Origin: an uncultured Prevotellaceae bacterium
GTDB taxonomy: Bacteria > Bacteroidota > Bacteroidia > Bacteroidales > Bacteroidaceae
Assembly (NCBI GenBank): GCA_946406435.1
Contig: CAMJKP010000015.1
Location: 1-57,345, forward strand
DNA: 57,345 nucleotides
Direction: 5' to 3'
The notes beneath the pieces were generated by a model. It made no database searches. It was not told where the DNA came from and saw only the letters and a list, made by a program, of their open reading frames with translations. A program made the translations under genes and the position numbers. Shown here one piece after another: positions 30,214 to 39,453 of the stretch (its first letter is position 1; each line of letters begins with the position of its first letter).

Positions 30214-32730
30214 TTATTGGTTGTATTTCGCAAAAAGATTGTTAAGATCATCATTGTCATTCAAAAGATAAATGTCATTTCTTACGGCAGAAGAATTGGC
30301 ATTGAGAGTTTCTATCTTCTTTCCTGTAGAATTCTCAATTACACGTATCATTTCATTACGTTTGACAGAAGAACACCGTTCTGAATAAGCTGCCATTCCT
30401 TTCAGTTTAGGTACAGAATCAGCATATCCAGTAAAATGAGGTTCAAGCAAGTAGAATTCAAAGCTACCATTAACCTGTCTTACTACAATAAAATCAGGGA
30501 AATGTGGTTTGTATTGTGTACCTACTTTATATTGAATGCAGAGAGAAGAATCTTTGTTCGGTATATTGCGCATCCAACAAACAAAGCCATCTTTCTGCCT
30601 TTCTGCATCAAGTACATCCTTTTCCCATTCATTTAATTTGAATACGGCTTCTCCATTGCCATCACAATATAAATGGTCATTATATGCTATTCCTCTTTCA
30701 TTCCTGTTTGTAACTATTAAGTCTGGCAGACATAAATTATAAGGATTAGTTGAAACGTGTGCCTTGACAATCTTCTCGTATTCACGTTTTTCAGTTTCAC
30801 CGCGAGATACAATGTCATGACGATACGTATCAACATATTCATGGAATCTGTCCTTGCAATATGAATTAAGTTCTTCTATTGATGTTTGGTTATTTACATA
30901 TAGAATGAAATGAAGACGCAAATCTGTATTGTCATATTCTCCGAATCTATGTTGTCTATATGCTGTCAATACACCATTACGTCCGAATTTCGCTTCTACA
31001 TTTTCACTCCAGTTATAGATGTCTGTATCTGTAAGAATCAGATGGTTTCCGGCATTTTCATCTGTAATTGTAGTTCCTAATGCATCAAGTGATACTACCA
31101 TGTCGTTCATAGAACGTACACTATTCATGGTTTCATCATACAGACCATTGTCTTCAAGTTGCTGAATGAAAGTAGTAATCTTTTCGACAATGTCATCCAA
31201 TAGCTTGTTTATTGCATCGCGGTAAATCCTTGTTCTTACAAGAAGATGACATAGTTTGAAAAGTGCAGTACGATAGTCTGTTATTCCGTTTTTAGGAATT
31301 GCATACGTGTCAATTGTTGCATTGTTTATGGCGTTAAACACTTCTTTGCGCGAAATGCCACAAGGAAGATTACCACGTAGTTCTAATATCTGTTTCTCTG
31401 TTGGATTTGTTTCAACCTCTGTAGGTATTGTACCTTCTAATTCTCGTTTTACTCTTTCTACTGTTGTTGAGTTGAAGTTTGGGAGATATAAGTTTACTTC
31501 ATTTAGAATATCGTCTGTCTCTATTCGCTTTTGTAAAGGCGTGCGTACCATTCTTCCAAGCAATTGGGCAATATTTGTATAGCCAGAAGCCACTTTGAAT
31601 GACATCATTGTCTCTGCACGAGGACAATCCCATCCAGTAGTTAAGTTGTCCTTAAAGAAAACAATCTTTACCGTTTTGTTTTCTGCAATTCGAGAAGGAT
31701 CGAGGTATCTAACTTCCAGACCATTCATATTGATGGTCTCACTATTATTGAACGTATGTACAACGTCTCCATGTTGTAGCGTAATCCCTGCATTCGACTC
31801 TATCTGTCGGATACATTCGTCAAGGTCTGTTTCAGATACAACTTCGTTCCTACCATTTTTTACTTGCACAACCAGAACAGGGCATACATCAACATCCTCG
31901 TGTTGCTTATATGCTTCCCAATGTTTACATTTGTCTTTCCAGTCTTTGGCAGCCTGTGCCAAATAGGTCATCTCTGCAATTATTTCATCCGTTTTAGGAT
32001 GATGAATATTGATTTTGTCTTTCAATAATCCAGATTCACGAACGGCATTAGGAGTTACCTCTACCTTTGACATCTGGGTAGAATCAGAAGCATTGGCAAG
32101 TGTGTAAAATCGTTCGAGAGTGGCGCTCATACCAATAACAAGAGGCATTGAAGGCATATTATTAGCAACAGAACCAAGAATGAACTTCTGCATGATAGTC
32201 ATCTGTTCCGCATCTGTCTTTGCTCCTCTGTGTGCCTCATCAATAATGACAACAAGTTTATCTCCATATTCTTCTACAGTATTACGCATGAAGTCCCATC
32301 CTGTATAGTTACGGTCATTGCTGTATTTCACAAGGTTACTGTTCTCTCCAAACTTCTGAGTATTCACGAAATATATTGTGCCAAGTTGCAGCTTGTCTGC
32401 TTTGAAACTCCTTTCGTCGATTGTTACAACAGGACGCATTGTTAACTTATCTGCTTTTGCGTAGAGCTTCATTTTACTTTGCTCGTTGAGTTCTGGCGAA
32501 TCGCTTATCCACAATACTATAGCGTCATTCTGAGCACCTTGATGTGTATCACCACAATAAAGTGCTTCGATAAATGCGGACATTATAATCGTCTTACCTG
32601 CACCTGTTGGAGCGGTAAAAGGTATAATGTGTTTGTCACCATCTACTATGTATCTGCGTTGCGCTTTCCTTTGTCGATCTCGCAACTCGTCAAGTGCCTT
32701 CTGCTGAAATTCAAATAAATCTACTAACAT
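30214..32730 (-). CDS. type III restriction enzyme, Res subunit
   Basis: This is the ATP-dependent translocating and cleaving subunit of a type III restriction system. The 838-residue protein has Walker A FTAPTGAGKTIIMSAFIEAL, the DEAH-type motif VVIIDEAHRGAK, GMSATLERFY (motif III), WDCPRAETMMSF, and LGRMVRTPLQ (motif VI). The C-terminal region contains PDFIVV and LLEPHFTGYADS, the place of the PD-(D/E)XK nuclease core. The expected Lys is not in its usual position and EPH is seen instead, a form I recall from a subset of Res-like proteins. It lies 7 bases after mod and is AT-rich compared with its neighbours. Confidence 0.92.
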   Translation of the reverse strand: MLVDLFEFQQKALDELRDRQRKAQRRYIVDGDKHIIPFTAPTGAGKTIIMSAFIEALYCGDTHQGAQNDAIVLWISDSPELNEQSKMKLYAKADKLTMRPVVTIDERSFKADKLQLGTIYFVNTQKFGENSNLVKYSNDRNYTGWDFMRNTVEEYGDKLVVIIDEAHRGAKTDAEQMTIMQKFILGSVANNMPSMPLVIGMSATLERFYTLANASDSTQMSKVEVTPNAVRESGLLKDKINIHHPKTDEIIAEMTYLAQAAKDWKDKCKHWEAYKQHEDVDVCPVLVVQVKNGRNEVVSETDLDECIRQIESNAGITLQHGDVVHTFNNSETINMNGLEVRYLDPSRIAENKTVKIVFFKDNLTTGWDCPRAETMMSFKVASGYTNIAQLLGRMVRTPLQKRIETDDILNEVNLYLPNFNSTTVERVKRELEGTIPTEVETNPTEKQILELRGNLPCGISRKEVFNAINNATIDTYAIPKNGITDYRTALFKLCHLLVRTRIYRDAINKLLDDIVEKITTFIQQLEDNGLYDETMNSVRSMNDMVVSLDALGTTITDENAGNHLILTDTDIYNWSENVEAKFGRNGVLTAYRQHRFGEYDNTDLRLHFILYVNNQTSIEELNSYCKDRFHEYVDTYRHDIVSRGETEKREYEKIVKAHVSTNPYNLCLPDLIVTNRNERGIAYNDHLYCDGNGEAVFKLNEWEKDVLDAERQKDGFVCWMRNIPNKDSSLCIQYKVGTQYKPHFPDFIVVRQVNGSFEFYLLEPHFTGYADSVPKLKGMAAYSERCSSVKRNEMIRVIENSTGKKIETLNANSSAVRNDIYLLNDNDDLNNLFAKYNQ

Positions 32731-32737
32731 AAGCCAT

Positions 32738-35167
32738 TTATCTATTTTCTATGTTAATCTTAAAGTTATCAAGGTAATCTCTATAGAGTTGATAGGTGTT
32801 CTTTACATTTATTTGAGATGCTAATGCACGATAATTATCTTCACAGTTTTCGATGATGTAAACTGTTTCAATTTCTGGGTGCTGTGCAAGTTCTTCTTTC
32901 AATTCATCAAAACCATACTCATCGATAAGTATCGCCATTCTATTCTCAGTGAACACTTTATATTCTCCTTCAACATAAGTAGGACAAACACCATGTGCAC
33001 CTGCCTTCATCCATAGTATAGGTAATAATTTATCAAGTTGCGTACCTAAAGAAACTGCCTCCTTGTCTAAGAATGTAAGTTTATAGAATACTGCATTAGC
33101 TTCAAATCCTTCAGACATTGGAATTGTAACAGGAATCGTCTTGGTCCTTTCTGGTAGTTCTTCAAGTTCTCGTTTTGCCGCATTATATGCTTTGTTGTTT
33201 GTTGTTACAATGTAAATTGTTTCAATGTCTTCATGAATCTCGTCGAAGAAATCGTCAAAACTATTCATGTCAAACAAAATTGCAGTAGAAGCATCCTTTT
33301 TTACAATATAAGGACATTCATCTGCAACAGAATTTTGTGGCATATTCTTATCGTTGATAAGAGCCACTATCTGCTTCTTGATTTTTATACCTTCACTTCC
33401 ATCAGGAATGTCAAATGACAACGGTTTAACGGCTCGCTTAAGCTTTTTTTCTTGGGTATTTGAAGTTACATATTCGTCTTGCAATGGCTGCCCATTAACA
33501 TCTACACCTTCAATTGAGCATTTTGTTCTTGGCCAATTCACATAACGGGCAATGCCAAACTTTTCCCATTCTTCATCACCTTTGTGAAGACCATTTTCTC
33601 TAAATACAGTTTCTTCATCCGCACTTACCTCATTATTTGTAACCATAATACAGCGACGATGACCACCATCTTCTTTATTTAAGAGGTTGACCGCATGGAG
33701 AGTTGTTCCTGATCCTGCAAAGAAGTCAAGGATAAGTGCGTTTGGCTTTTCTGCAACAAATAAACGAAGTACATCATGGACGGCATACAGGGACTTGGGA
33801 TATGAGAATCTTTTTTCTCCAATAGTCCTATCCAATAAGTATGTACCATATTCTCTTGCATCATGCGTCTTAATTGTCCATTGCGTTTTGGGCATAACTT
33901 TCCTTTGCGTATTATAAACAGCAATCACACTCCCATCTTGTCTCTTTCCTGTAATAATTACATCTCCATTGTTTATGCCTTCTATCATTCCCTTTTCAAG
34001 AAAGGATAGGACATACTTTTGAGGTTTATCTGGCGTGTGTTTGCCAACTTTTACATACCCTTTTGAGAGCCTGTCTAAGAAAGAGTCCCTAGACAATCCC
34101 CACATCATTTCAACTCCATTATCTTTTATAGGAAAAACAGTTTCACAGCCTTTTATTTTTTTTGCATTTTCAATCGGGTCGCCAAAAGGCAAGTTTTCTC
34201 CGACTTCTACAATAGTATTTGTTTCTGTACTAATATAAATTGGATAAAATTGATTAGGGTGTTGTACATCTCTGATATTAGATGCATTCTGACGCCTTAA
34301 ACTTCTCCAATTTACTTCATCGTTTTGCTTGAAGTTCTTGCTATCGTCTTGCGGAAATATCTGACAATTGCCAATCATGACAATGAAAATGAACTCATTA
34401 ACTCTATCAAATTGATTCCTTCTTGCTGTAGCTGTGTAATTAATACAGCTACTAATCATCTGGATTCTTGCTTCTGAGAATATCTCTTCTAACAAACATC
34501 CAAGATGAAGATATTCCTTTTCATCAATTGTAACAACAAGTACAGAATTATCAGGATTAAGTAGTTTCTTAGCAAGTAATAGACGACTTTCCATCATAGC
34601 AAGCCATTTGCTATGAGGATATTTATCTTGAGAATCTACAATGTCATTATTGTATTTCCAATCGCGAGCGCCACTATTATATGGAGGATCAATATAGATA
34701 CAATCCACCATACCTGCCAAAATATAGGCAAGAAGTTGAAGAGCATGATAGTTATCTGCCTCTATCAGAGCATGCCATAAATCACTATTAGGCGCATTTT
34801 GAATCGAATCGACAAAATTTAAACAAGGATAGATAGGCTCACCATTTTTTGCCACGCAAATAAGGTCAGAAATATTAAAAGACTGTTCCTTATTCGTAAC
34901 AGAATGTACACAAGTGGCCTTCCCCTTACTTGTCTTCTTCACCTCCCAAAGAATATCCTCAGAGAGCTTCTTATCATCATCACTTTTCTTGATAACCTTG
35001 CATCCACGACTGATAGGGTAGTCGTAGAGTAAAGTCATCTCTGGTATATGTTTCTCAAAAACAAGACCGAACTTCTTTTGCTTGGTTAATTCTTTTAGTT
35101 CTTTTTCTATACTTAGGCGTAGATTTGGGTCTTGTATTCGAGCTATTAGGTCGTTTATTGCTGCCAT
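32738..35167 (-). CDS. type III modification methylase, Mod subunit
   Basis: Mod methylates adenine N6 in the recognition site and supplies specificity to the Mod-Res complex. The 809-residue protein has the catalytic motif IV CIYIDPPYNSGARDWKYNND at about residue 160 and the SAM-binding motif I LILDFFAGSGTTLHAVN at about residue 470. This is the beta-class order. The region between them is the target-recognition domain, and QWTIKTHDAREYGTYLLDR precedes motif I as in other Mod proteins. There is no simple-sequence repeat in the gene, so it does not look like a phase-variable mod. It is first in a two-gene operon with res. Confidence 0.94.
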   Translation of the reverse strand: MAAINDLIARIQDPNLRLSIEKELKELTKQKKFGLVFEKHIPEMTLLYDYPISRGCKVIKKSDDDKKLSEDILWEVKKTSKGKATCVHSVTNKEQSFNISDLICVAKNGEPIYPCLNFVDSIQNAPNSDLWHALIEADNYHALQLLAYILAGMVDCIYIDPPYNSGARDWKYNNDIVDSQDKYPHSKWLAMMESRLLLAKKLLNPDNSVLVVTIDEKEYLHLGCLLEEIFSEARIQMISSCINYTATARRNQFDRVNEFIFIVMIGNCQIFPQDDSKNFKQNDEVNWRSLRRQNASNIRDVQHPNQFYPIYISTETNTIVEVGENLPFGDPIENAKKIKGCETVFPIKDNGVEMMWGLSRDSFLDRLSKGYVKVGKHTPDKPQKYVLSFLEKGMIEGINNGDVIITGKRQDGSVIAVYNTQRKVMPKTQWTIKTHDAREYGTYLLDRTIGEKRFSYPKSLYAVHDVLRLFVAEKPNALILDFFAGSGTTLHAVNLLNKEDGGHRRCIMVTNNEVSADEETVFRENGLHKGDEEWEKFGIARYVNWPRTKCSIEGVDVNGQPLQDEYVTSNTQEKKLKRAVKPLSFDIPDGSEGIKIKKQIVALINDKNMPQNSVADECPYIVKKDASTAILFDMNSFDDFFDEIHEDIETIYIVTTNNKAYNAAKRELEELPERTKTIPVTIPMSEGFEANAVFYKLTFLDKEAVSLGTQLDKLLPILWMKAGAHGVCPTYVEGEYKVFTENRMAILIDEYGFDELKEELAQHPEIETVYIIENCEDNYRALASQINVKNTYQLYRDYLDNFKINIENR

Positions 35168-35246
35168 AATTGATTGTTCTTTTCTTCAAACTATCAATCA
35201 ATTTGTGGCTTGAATATACACATAAAAAAGGTGCAAGCCCTTCTTA

Positions 35247-35438
35247 TGGTATTCCGAGGCTAGCGTCCCTTCTGAACCTCATCCGCGTATAAGAAAATGC
35301 TTACACCCAATCGGGTGCAAACATCATTTCTATCTTGATACGCGGATGGCTAAAAGGACGCATATACGCCAAAGCCAACCATCATTGATGTGGTTTTATT
35401 CGGAATAAATATTTGGGACGCTTATTCTTGGAATACCA
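35247..35438 (-). other. nested inverted-repeat (cruciform-like) element upstream of mod
   Basis: Outer arms 35247-35258 and 35427-35438 (TGGTATTCCGAG and CTTGGAATACCA) pair over 12 bp. GCGTCCC (35263-35269) and GGGACGC (35415-35421) continue the stem after an internal loop. Inside, CATCCGCGTAT (35280-35290) pairs with ATACGCGGATG (35338-35348) and encloses AAATG/CATTT and the hairpin CACCC-AATC-GGGTG (35304-35317). A further hairpin, AACCA...TGGTT, lies at 35377-35395. It could be a structured RNA, part of the mod leader, or a decayed mobile element. No coding region is seen in 35168-35572. Confidence 0.7.
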
Positions 35439-35572
35439 CAATGATAGTCTGATGCTGCTATGTTGTTAATATGTTATTTGTCTAAATTTCTTTCTTTGGT
35501 TTATGTTTTAATGTTTTAGTTTATATTAATTCCTCATTTCTGGTACGAGTACCAATGTGAGTTTCGTTTGGA

Positions 35573-35821
35573 TTATGCCAAGTTGTAGTTCAGCACATCT
35601 TTCACAGAGAAAATCTTGCTGATTGCATCAAAGGTGAAGTATTGATCGTCCATAATCATGTAGTCTTCACGCTGTGATTTGCGGAGTTTATGTATCTCTG
35701 GAAACATTGATACTGGTACAAGTACTTCTCGACCATCTGTAAGATAGACAGCCATCATTCCTCGTTTCTCTGAGAAATCGAGTTTCTTGATACCTATTGT
35801 TACATCTTTATACTTGCACAT
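35573..35821 (-). CDS. DUF2442 domain protein
   Basis: The 82-residue protein contains the DUF2442 pattern (VYLTDGREVLVPVSMFPEI, then FDAISKIFSVKDVLN). DUF2442 proteins are typically encoded beside DUF4160 proteins and have been proposed as toxin-antitoxin-like partners. Here the DUF4160 gene is directly upstream on the same strand (4 bases between its stop and this ATG) but is interrupted. The downstream hairpin TGGTAC-GA-GTACCA (35541-35554) lacks a T run. Confidence 0.85.
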   Translation of the reverse strand: MCKYKDVTIGIKKLDFSEKRGMMAVYLTDGREVLVPVSMFPEIHKLRKSQREDYMIMDDQYFTFDAISKIFSVKDVLNYNLA

Positions 35822-35825
35822 AATA

Positions 35826-36134
35826 TTATTTTTTTCGAATTTTTATAATGTCAACTGATTCGCCAGCGAAAACTTTGTTTATCATTTCGTTTATTGCGTC
35901 CCAGTTTTTATCTATTACATCAATGATTGCAGATTCATCTTTTGCATTCAGTTCCGACCAACAAACCTCATTCTTCTTCTTTCCGTTCTCTTCAATCCAT
36001 ATTTTTGCTACGGTATCGCCTCAATGGGTTTTCTTGTCTCCCTTGCGAGTGACATGAATGTGTCTTCTGTTCTCGTTAGCGTCCGCAGGAAATACAGATA
36101 AGATAAAGCAGAGAATATATATTAGTTTGCCCAT
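35826..36134 (-). pseudogene. DUF4160 gene interrupted by an in-frame TGA
   Basis: From ATG 36134 the frame reads MGKLIYILCFILSVFPADAN, then ENRRHIHVTRKGDKKTH, then TGA (36021-36023, codon 38). It continues GDTVAKIWIEENGKKKNEV, WSELNAKDESAIIDVIDKNW and so on to a TAA at 35826-35828. The joined 102-codon product has the DUF4160 layout (MGK start, aromatic strand, RHIHV, then AKIWIEENG). A Trp at the TGA site (TGG to TGA) would restore the frame. It sits 4 bases upstream of DUF2442, the usual partner. Without the change, this would be a typical DUF4160-DUF2442 operon. Confidence 0.75.
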
Positions 36135-36571
36135 ATCATCGTTTTTATTTTATTTGTATTACCAAGTTTCAACGACTCGTGTATCTGCGTGCAAAAATAC
36201 TGATTTATTTCGAAAATGCCAAAAGTTTTATGAAAATAGTTGCTTTTTAGAAAAAGTCGAATGTCGTTTCTTGTGTCGAGATACATTATTATTAATGCTT
36301 ATTTGAGGGCTTTGAATGTGTATTTTACTATCTGAGTGTCAAAAACATGGCGAAAAATATATGGAATACAGAAAATTATTGTAATTTTGTCCTCGAAAGT
36401 CAAACAAAAGGTCTTTTACAGGTTAGGAGGTTAGAGGTTAGAAGGTTAGAGGTCTGCATCGCAAATAGGCATTGTGACCTAAGAACCTGAGAACCTTTTA
36501 ACCTGAAAACCTAAAACTTTTACCCCCCCCAAAAAAAACTACAACTTGAGCTTTGCGAGAGTTGAATAACT
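36135..36571. other. intergenic region before the DUF2339 gene
   Basis: No gene is supported here; an 82-codon plus-strand frame at 36058-36306 overlaps the DUF4160 pseudogene and lacks coding character. A TAATTTTG -7 box lies at 36382-36389. An AGGTTAGGAGG/TTAGAGG word block (36418-36452) is mirrored by AACCTGAGAACC and TTTTAACCTGAAAACC words (36483-36517). A C-run/A-run of 8 C and 8 A follows at 36522-36538. Confidence 0.5.
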
Positions 36572-39352
36572 ATGCAGACATCAGAACAAAATCATAGCTT
36601 AGAGGAGCGCGTTAGCGAACTGGAAGCGCAAGTGGCTGACCTTCAGAAGAAGGTGGCCTTATTGAGTGGTCAGGAACCGGAAACCATAACTGTTGAGACG
36701 CCCGAGGTTGCGGTTGTCGAAGAGGAAGTTATTGCCGATGAATTCGTTCCGGAAAAGGTTGTTGCTGAACCTGTGGCCGCAGAGCCTATTGTTACAGAAC
36801 CAGTCGTTACAGATACGGTCGTAGCAGATGTTGTGACAGTGGATGTAGAACCGGAAAACGTGCAGGTGGAAACTTCTACTGATGAGCCTTGTTCTATAGA
36901 GCCTGTGAAGGAATCAAAATCTTTGGAGTCAAAGATTGGTAAGATGATTATCCCTGTGGCTGGTTCTGCGCTTATAATCTTTGCGCTGGTTTTGTTCGGC
37001 AGTTTGATTCAACCTCATCTGACTAACATGATGAAAGCCGTTCTGATGGCTGTCGGCAGTTTGGCAATCACAGGTCTGGGCATGTGGAAGATGAAACCCG
37101 AAACCCGTTACTATAATTTCTTTGCTGCTCTGGCAGGATGTGGTGCTGCTGGATGCTATATTACCGCATTGGTATCGCATTTCGCGCTCGAAGTACTACC
37201 AGAAGTGGGATTGATGGGATGTATCATCGTTTGGATAGCGGCGATGACGGCATTCAGCCGATATAAGTCGAGGATATTCTGCTACATCTGCTATGTCGGT
37301 ATTCTGGTGGCTGCCTACATGACTGTGCGACGATGGAGCGATTCTTCCATCGGTTTGTGGGTATATATCGCCAGCGTCGGGGCTTTGTTTATGACTAACG
37401 TCACCCGTAAATACAAGCAGGATGCGTGGTTGCTTATCCAGTATCCGCTGATTATGTGTCTGATGTCGGCAGCATACCAAAATAATAATTTCCCGCTGTT
37501 TGTCATCTTCGTTACTACTGCTGTTGTCTTGGTCGGACAGATCATTATCTATAGTCGTGAGGTAGAAAAGAAAGAGATATTCCTTATTCCTACTGCGTTT
37601 TCGCTTGTGGTTCTTCTGTGTTGTGCCGTAGGGTTTGATAATAGTGTTGGAATCATTTCCGTACCTCTACTGTTTCTTGCATACCTTGGACAACCGATAT
37701 TCGACAATCACTGGGCTTGGAGCATCCTGTTGAGCGGCACATTGATAGGCTTGTGTGCGTTGTATATGAAATGGTTCCGCTTTTCTGCGAGCGTAGCAGA
37801 AAAGTTGCTGATTGTCATTGTGGTGGGCTTCACGGCATTGTATGTGCCACAGCTTAATTTCGGAGAGTTCTACAACAGTTGGTGCGGCGTATATTGGGTT
37901 CCTGCTCTTGTGGTTTTCGGCATAGGCTGTTATTTCGATAGAAAGGAATTCAGATATCTTGGCTATGTATATCTATTCCTTTATTCATTGGCTTCTGTCT
38001 CTCGCTTGGAGATTCTTCACTCTGTAGCTAGTGGCCAGGATGATATCACTATGTATTATCTGGAGTGCAACGTGTTTGTATATTGGGCAACGCTGTTGGG
38101 TTTCGGTGCATGGGTTTTGCGACATCGTATAGAGGCAGAAAAGGAGATTCTTCTTGCTTGTTGTGCTTGGGGAATAATTACATTGAGTATCGGCAATTGG
38201 ATTGATGTGGATTGCTGCTATCTGTTGCTTTGTGCATACTTCTTGGTTTTGATATTCAAGGTGCTGCCAAGTCTTTCTGATAGGAAGTGGCTTCTTCTGA
38301 ACCGTCAGAACTTCATATTGATGTGTACAGGTCTGGCTATCATGGTTTTACCTGTCAGGTTGTTTGATGATGATATGCAGATGGCTTTGATTTCGATACC
38401 GAGTGCATACGGCGGTCCGATTATAGGTCTTGTGGCATCGTTAATGCTTTTCACTCTTGCCAATGTCTGTGCTGATCGCAAACTGAGGATGATTTCCTAT
38501 GGTCTGTTTGCTATCAATATGTATGTATGTTCTGGAGATACTATCGGTCAGGATATGTTTGCTTGGTGCCTTTATCTGGCAGGGTTGGCATGGTTCGTCT
38601 ATTGGACGGTACACCATTATTCGCGGAACGACAAACTGTGTCTGGCGGCGTTGGTATTGCTCTTTATCTTTAAACTTGGTGAACTGGATATTCTGAACGG
38701 TGCGGAATGTTGGGCATTATGTGCTTTGTTTGTCTTGGCTTGTGGAGTGTTCCGTTTCGCTTACAATCCGCATAGCGGCGAACTGGAACCGCTTTCTCAC
38801 AATGTCTGTAACGGCGCTCATGAAGTCTTGTTGATGTTGGGCACATTCCTGCTCCTGTCATGTCACGAACCGCTCTGCTTCGTTATCTTGATTGATGGCA
38901 CAGAGCCTGTCATAACCGTCTTGCTCGTGGTGTTAACGCTTATGTTGGCTGTCAGCAACCTGAAACGTGTAAATGGTCTGATGCAATATTGGCCAGAGCA
39001 TTGGGTAAGCATATATAATGGAGGTAAGTTCACTTGGGCATTGATTGTCATCCTGCATCGTTTCTCTGCCGTTTCATATCTCGTTTCGTTGGCTGGCATA
39101 TTGCTTGCGATTGCGTTTATTGTCGCAGGATTCCGCTTTAAGTTCAAGGGAATGCGACTCTATGGCTTGGTACTGACGATGTTGTGCGTGGGCAAACTCC
39201 TGTTTTTCGACATCGTATTTGACAACGCTTTCTATCGCCCTGTCAGTTTCCTTGTTGCCGGCATTCTGCTATTCCTCATCAGTTACATATATTTCCGTTT
39301 GGAAAAGGGAAACTCTGTGAAAGATGAAGAGGTTAGGGAATTAAAAGATTAA
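36572..39352 (+). CDS. DUF2339 multi-pass membrane protein
   Basis: The 926-residue protein starts with a short coiled coil (LEERVSELEAQVADLQKKVA, residues 10-30). A Val/Glu/Pro-rich segment follows (repeats such as EPVVTDTVVADVVTVDVEPE), and then a very long hydrophobic region with roughly two dozen predicted membrane segments, beginning MIIPVAGSALIIFALVLFGS. This is the architecture of DUF2339 predicted membrane proteins of unknown function. The start ATG 36572 follows an AGGTT-word repeat and a candidate promoter. It appears to be a single-gene unit. Confidence 0.85.
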   Translation: MQTSEQNHSLEERVSELEAQVADLQKKVALLSGQEPETITVETPEVAVVEEEVIADEFVPEKVVAEPVAAEPIVTEPVVTDTVVADVVTVDVEPENVQVETSTDEPCSIEPVKESKSLESKIGKMIIPVAGSALIIFALVLFGSLIQPHLTNMMKAVLMAVGSLAITGLGMWKMKPETRYYNFFAALAGCGAAGCYITALVSHFALEVLPEVGLMGCIIVWIAAMTAFSRYKSRIFCYICYVGILVAAYMTVRRWSDSSIGLWVYIASVGALFMTNVTRKYKQDAWLLIQYPLIMCLMSAAYQNNNFPLFVIFVTTAVVLVGQIIIYSREVEKKEIFLIPTAFSLVVLLCCAVGFDNSVGIISVPLLFLAYLGQPIFDNHWAWSILLSGTLIGLCALYMKWFRFSASVAEKLLIVIVVGFTALYVPQLNFGEFYNSWCGVYWVPALVVFGIGCYFDRKEFRYLGYVYLFLYSLASVSRLEILHSVASGQDDITMYYLECNVFVYWATLLGFGAWVLRHRIEAEKEILLACCAWGIITLSIGNWIDVDCCYLLLCAYFLVLIFKVLPSLSDRKWLLLNRQNFILMCTGLAIMVLPVRLFDDDMQMALISIPSAYGGPIIGLVASLMLFTLANVCADRKLRMISYGLFAINMYVCSGDTIGQDMFAWCLYLAGLAWFVYWTVHHYSRNDKLCLAALVLLFIFKLGELDILNGAECWALCALFVLACGVFRFAYNPHSGELEPLSHNVCNGAHEVLLMLGTFLLLSCHEPLCFVILIDGTEPVITVLLVVLTLMLAVSNLKRVNGLMQYWPEHWVSIYNGGKFTWALIVILHRFSAVSYLVSLAGILLAIAFIVAGFRFKFKGMRLYGLVLTMLCVGKLLFFDIVFDNAFYRPVSFLVAGILLFLISYIYFRLEKGNSVKDEEVRELKD

Positions 39353-39380
39353 GAGATTAATATATTAAAATATTAAAATG

Positions 39381-39436
39381 TAAAGACGCAAAGGCACGAA
39401 GTTTATATAGCTCTGTGTCTTTGCGTCTCTGTGTTT
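39381..39436. repeat. GCAAAGGCACGAAG-type inverted repeat
   Basis: TAAAGACGCAAAGGCACGAA is followed by TGTGTCTTTGCGTCTCTGTG. It belongs to the same family as 22632-22683 and 54009-54078 and lies between convergent genes. Confidence 0.75.
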
Positions 39437-39453
39437 GAAAAAATATACTGGAG

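Noticed and set aside
36021..36023. recoded TGA (selenocysteine or Trp)
   Set aside because: No SECIS-like hairpin was noticed, and other genes here use TGA as a normal stop, so a nonsense change is simpler.
36058..36306. 82-codon plus-strand ORF
   Set aside because: It overlaps the interrupted DUF4160 gene on the other strand and has no start signal or coding character.
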